This document shows, in pieces, positions 5,747-6,365 of a DNA stretch of 6,365 nt. This stretch comes from Sphingomonadales bacterium. Lineage in GTDB: Bacteria > Pseudomonadota > Alphaproteobacteria > Sphingomonadales > Sphingomonadaceae. Under the pieces are notes generated by a model that was given only the letters and a program-made list of their open reading frames with translations, was not told where the DNA came from and did no database searches. Each line of letters begins with the position of its first letter. Position 1 is the stretch's first letter. The position numbers and the translations under genes were made by a program. The stretch covers positions 1 through 6,365 of the forward strand of contig JAGPVK010000285.1 in the NCBI GenBank assembly GCA_018067055.1. The letters run 5' to 3'.

Positions 5747-5855
5747 GGAAAATCGCTGCCGAACGTTGACATTGCGGAGAATCCCGCTAATGGCTCCCAT
5801 ACAAATTGTGCTTCCCTCAAAAGAATCACAATTTCCGTCCGAGACAGCGGGTGAG
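5737..5855. repeat. nested inverted repeats (intergenic repeat mosaic, right part)
   Basis: Three pairs of complementary segments are nested: CTCACCC (5737-5743) with GGGTGAG (5849-5855); CCCGCT (5783-5788) with AGCGGG (5846-5851), which shares bases with the first; and AAATTGTG (5803-5810) with CACAATTT (5827-5834) around a 16-base loop. The inner two can form one long imperfect hairpin of about 69 bases. No transposase or target duplication was found, so origin as a non-autonomous element is only a guess. Confidence 0.55.
5766..5793 (+). promoter_or_regulatory. possible promoter for rplJ
   Basis: TTGACA (5766-5771) is a perfect -35 consensus, but the matching -10 candidate (TAATGG 5788-5793, 16 bases away) is poor. 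A promoter is expected somewhere here because rplJ lies downstream of a strong terminator and unrelated genes. If it is real, the rplJ leader is about 350 bases long. Confidence 0.28.
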
Positions 5856-5903
5856 GGGAATTTGCCTCTCTTAATTTCCAGCCTAGACGGGGATCAGTTT
5901 TTT

Positions 5904-5919
5904 CGTGTGGAGACACACG
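5904..5919 (+). promoter_or_regulatory. hairpin with GAGA tetraloop in the probable rplJ leader
   Basis: CGTGTG (5904-5909) pairs perfectly with CACACG (5914-5919) around GAGA, a loop of the stable GNRA type. It is preceded by six T and followed by GGCACGCAGCCAGCG. L10, alone or with L12, is known to bind the leader of rplJ mRNA in several bacteria. This could be part of such a site, but I cannot match it to a known consensus, and it lies 230 bases before the gene. Confidence 0.4.
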
Positions 5920-6009
5920 GGCACGCAGCCAGCGTTTTCTAACATGGCAGAGCGACCAAAACCCCCCTTCGGATTATATGCGGAATGGTGCAAGCCAGAC
6001 CGTTCGTTT

Positions 6010-6094
6010 GTCATCCCAGCGCAGGCTGGGATCCAACCCGAACCATCGTGTTTCCACGATAGGCGGGTTAGGCCCCTGCCTTCGCAGGGGTGAC
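6010..6094. repeat. 85-base palindromic element with three hairpins (REP/MITE-like), upstream of rplJ
   Basis: The ends are GTCA (6010-6013) and TGAC (6091-6094). Between them lie three hairpins: TCCCAGC/GCTGGGA (6014-6031, loop GCAG); a long middle one with AACCCG (6035-6040)/CGGGTT (6064-6069) enclosing ATCGTG (6045-6050)/CACGAT (6055-6060); and CCCCTGC (6073-6079)/GCAGGGG (6084-6090, loop CTTC). Accidental translation gives FVIPAQAGIQ on the + strand and WIPACAGMT on the - strand, peptides familiar from mis-annotated intergenic repeats in proteobacteria. No transposase is present, so any movement would need help from elsewhere. Confidence 0.8.
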
Positions 6095-6107
6095 GCTTTA
6101 GTAGAAT

Positions 6108-6133
6108 TGGACTGCGCGTCAAAACGCAGTCCA
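6108..6133 (+). promoter_or_regulatory. stable hairpin just before the rplJ ribosome site
   Basis: TGGACTGCG (6108-6116) pairs perfectly with CGCAGTCCA (6125-6133) around an 8-base loop CGTCAAAA. It ends 4 bases before the AAGGAG site (6138-6143) of rplJ. It has no T run, so it is more likely to affect translation or mRNA stability than to terminate. A role in L10 feedback is possible but not shown. Confidence 0.5.
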
Positions 6134-6149
6134 CGTGAAGGAGCAAAAT

Positions 6150-6365
6150 ATGGATCGTGGTCAAAAGACCGAAGCGGTTGTCGCTCTGAACGCTATTTTC
6201 AAGCAGGCCGGGGTGGTCGTGGTGACACGCAACCTGGGTCTGACTGTTGCGCAATCAACGGCGCTGCGGACGAAAATGCGGGACGAAGGCGCAAGCTTCA
6301 AAGTCTCTAAAAACCGCCTTGCCAAGCTGGCTCTCGAAGGAACCGACTATGGCCCGATAGCAGAT
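6150..6365 (+). CDS. rplJ: 50S ribosomal protein L10, N-terminal 72 residues (runs off the window)
   Basis: An open frame from ATG 6150 to the right edge encodes the start of L10: [14 protein letters not shown], then [20 protein letters not shown] (21-40), [20 protein letters not shown] (42-61) and [11 protein letters not shown] (62-72). L10 anchors the L12 stalk dimers on the large subunit and, in studied bacteria, represses its own mRNA. The family is clear from the N-terminal RNA-binding domain with its [12 protein letters not shown] motif. AAGGAG (6138-6143) lies 6 bases before the start, after a strong hairpin. rplL and rpoBC would be expected to follow. The gene is separated from rplA by about 1.9 kb, rather than sitting close behind it as in many relatives. 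Confidence 0.96.
   Translation, partial: MDRGQKTEAVVALNAIFKQAGVVVVTRNLGLTVAQSTALRTKMRDEGASFKVSKNRLAKLALEGTDYGPIAD

Noticed and set aside
5611..5916. 101-codon frame on the - strand over the repeat mosaic
   Set aside because: The translation (for example TLIQLRLASYPSPSGEKV) looks like a translated dispersed repeat, not a conserved protein.
5905..6093. 62-codon frame (+) upstream of rplJ
   Set aside because: Half of it is the translated 85-base repeat (VIPAQAGIQ). There is no good ribosome site, so it is unlikely to be a gene.
5619..6094. CRISPR array
   Set aside because: The repeats are palindromes of different sequence and size, without regular direct repeats, spacers or cas genes.

Overview
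The window looks like chromosomal DNA of an alphaproteobacterium, most probably a member of the Sphingomonadales. The evidence is the SecE/NusG/L11/L1/L10 protein sequences, the moderately high GC content, and intergenic repeats of a type I associate with sphingomonad genomes (a CCTGAGCTTGTCGAAGG core, and elements whose accidental translation reads VIPAQAGIQ / PACAGMT). The species cannot be fixed from the sequence alone. All genes are on the + strand.

Layout. (1) Positions 1-1485: the 3' end of an unidentified gene, then two overlapping genes for divergent thioredoxin-fold proteins of the 2-hydroxychromene-2-carboxylate isomerase / kappa-class GST (DsbA-like) family. (2) Positions 1486-2392: a short intergenic region with a possible promoter, then secE (preprotein translocase subunit) and nusG (transcription elongation/antitermination factor). 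(3) Positions 2408-2935: a GNAT acetyltransferase gene between nusG and rplK. It starts at TTG, in the same frame as nusG and separated from it by one amber stop codon. (4) Positions 2936-4349: a leader containing an imitation of the ribosomal protein L1 binding site of 23S rRNA, a REP-like repeat, then rplK (L11), rplA (L1) and a strong intrinsic terminator. (5) Positions 4376-5617: a transglutaminase-like protein and a GFA-family zinc protein. (6) Positions 5618-6149: 532 bases without a convincing gene, made of nested palindromic repeats, an 85-base three-hairpin element and the probable rplJ leader. (7) Position 6150 to the end: the first 72 codons of rplJ (L10).

The core is the conserved secE-nusG-rplK-rplA-rplJ block found upstream of rpoBC in most bacteria. 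Here it is opened in two places: a GNAT gene between nusG and rplK, and about 1.9 kb (two genes plus repeats) between rplA and rplJ. The sequence suggests that rplKA is an autoregulated unit, with L1 repressing through the leader stem-loop, that ends at its own terminator, so rplJ needs its own promoter. Repeats lie inside the untranslated leaders of both rplK and rplJ. I found no clearly new defence or mobile system. The most interesting signals are the in-frame nusG/GNAT junction, the L1 operator with a repeat just downstream, and the repeat-rich rplJ leader.
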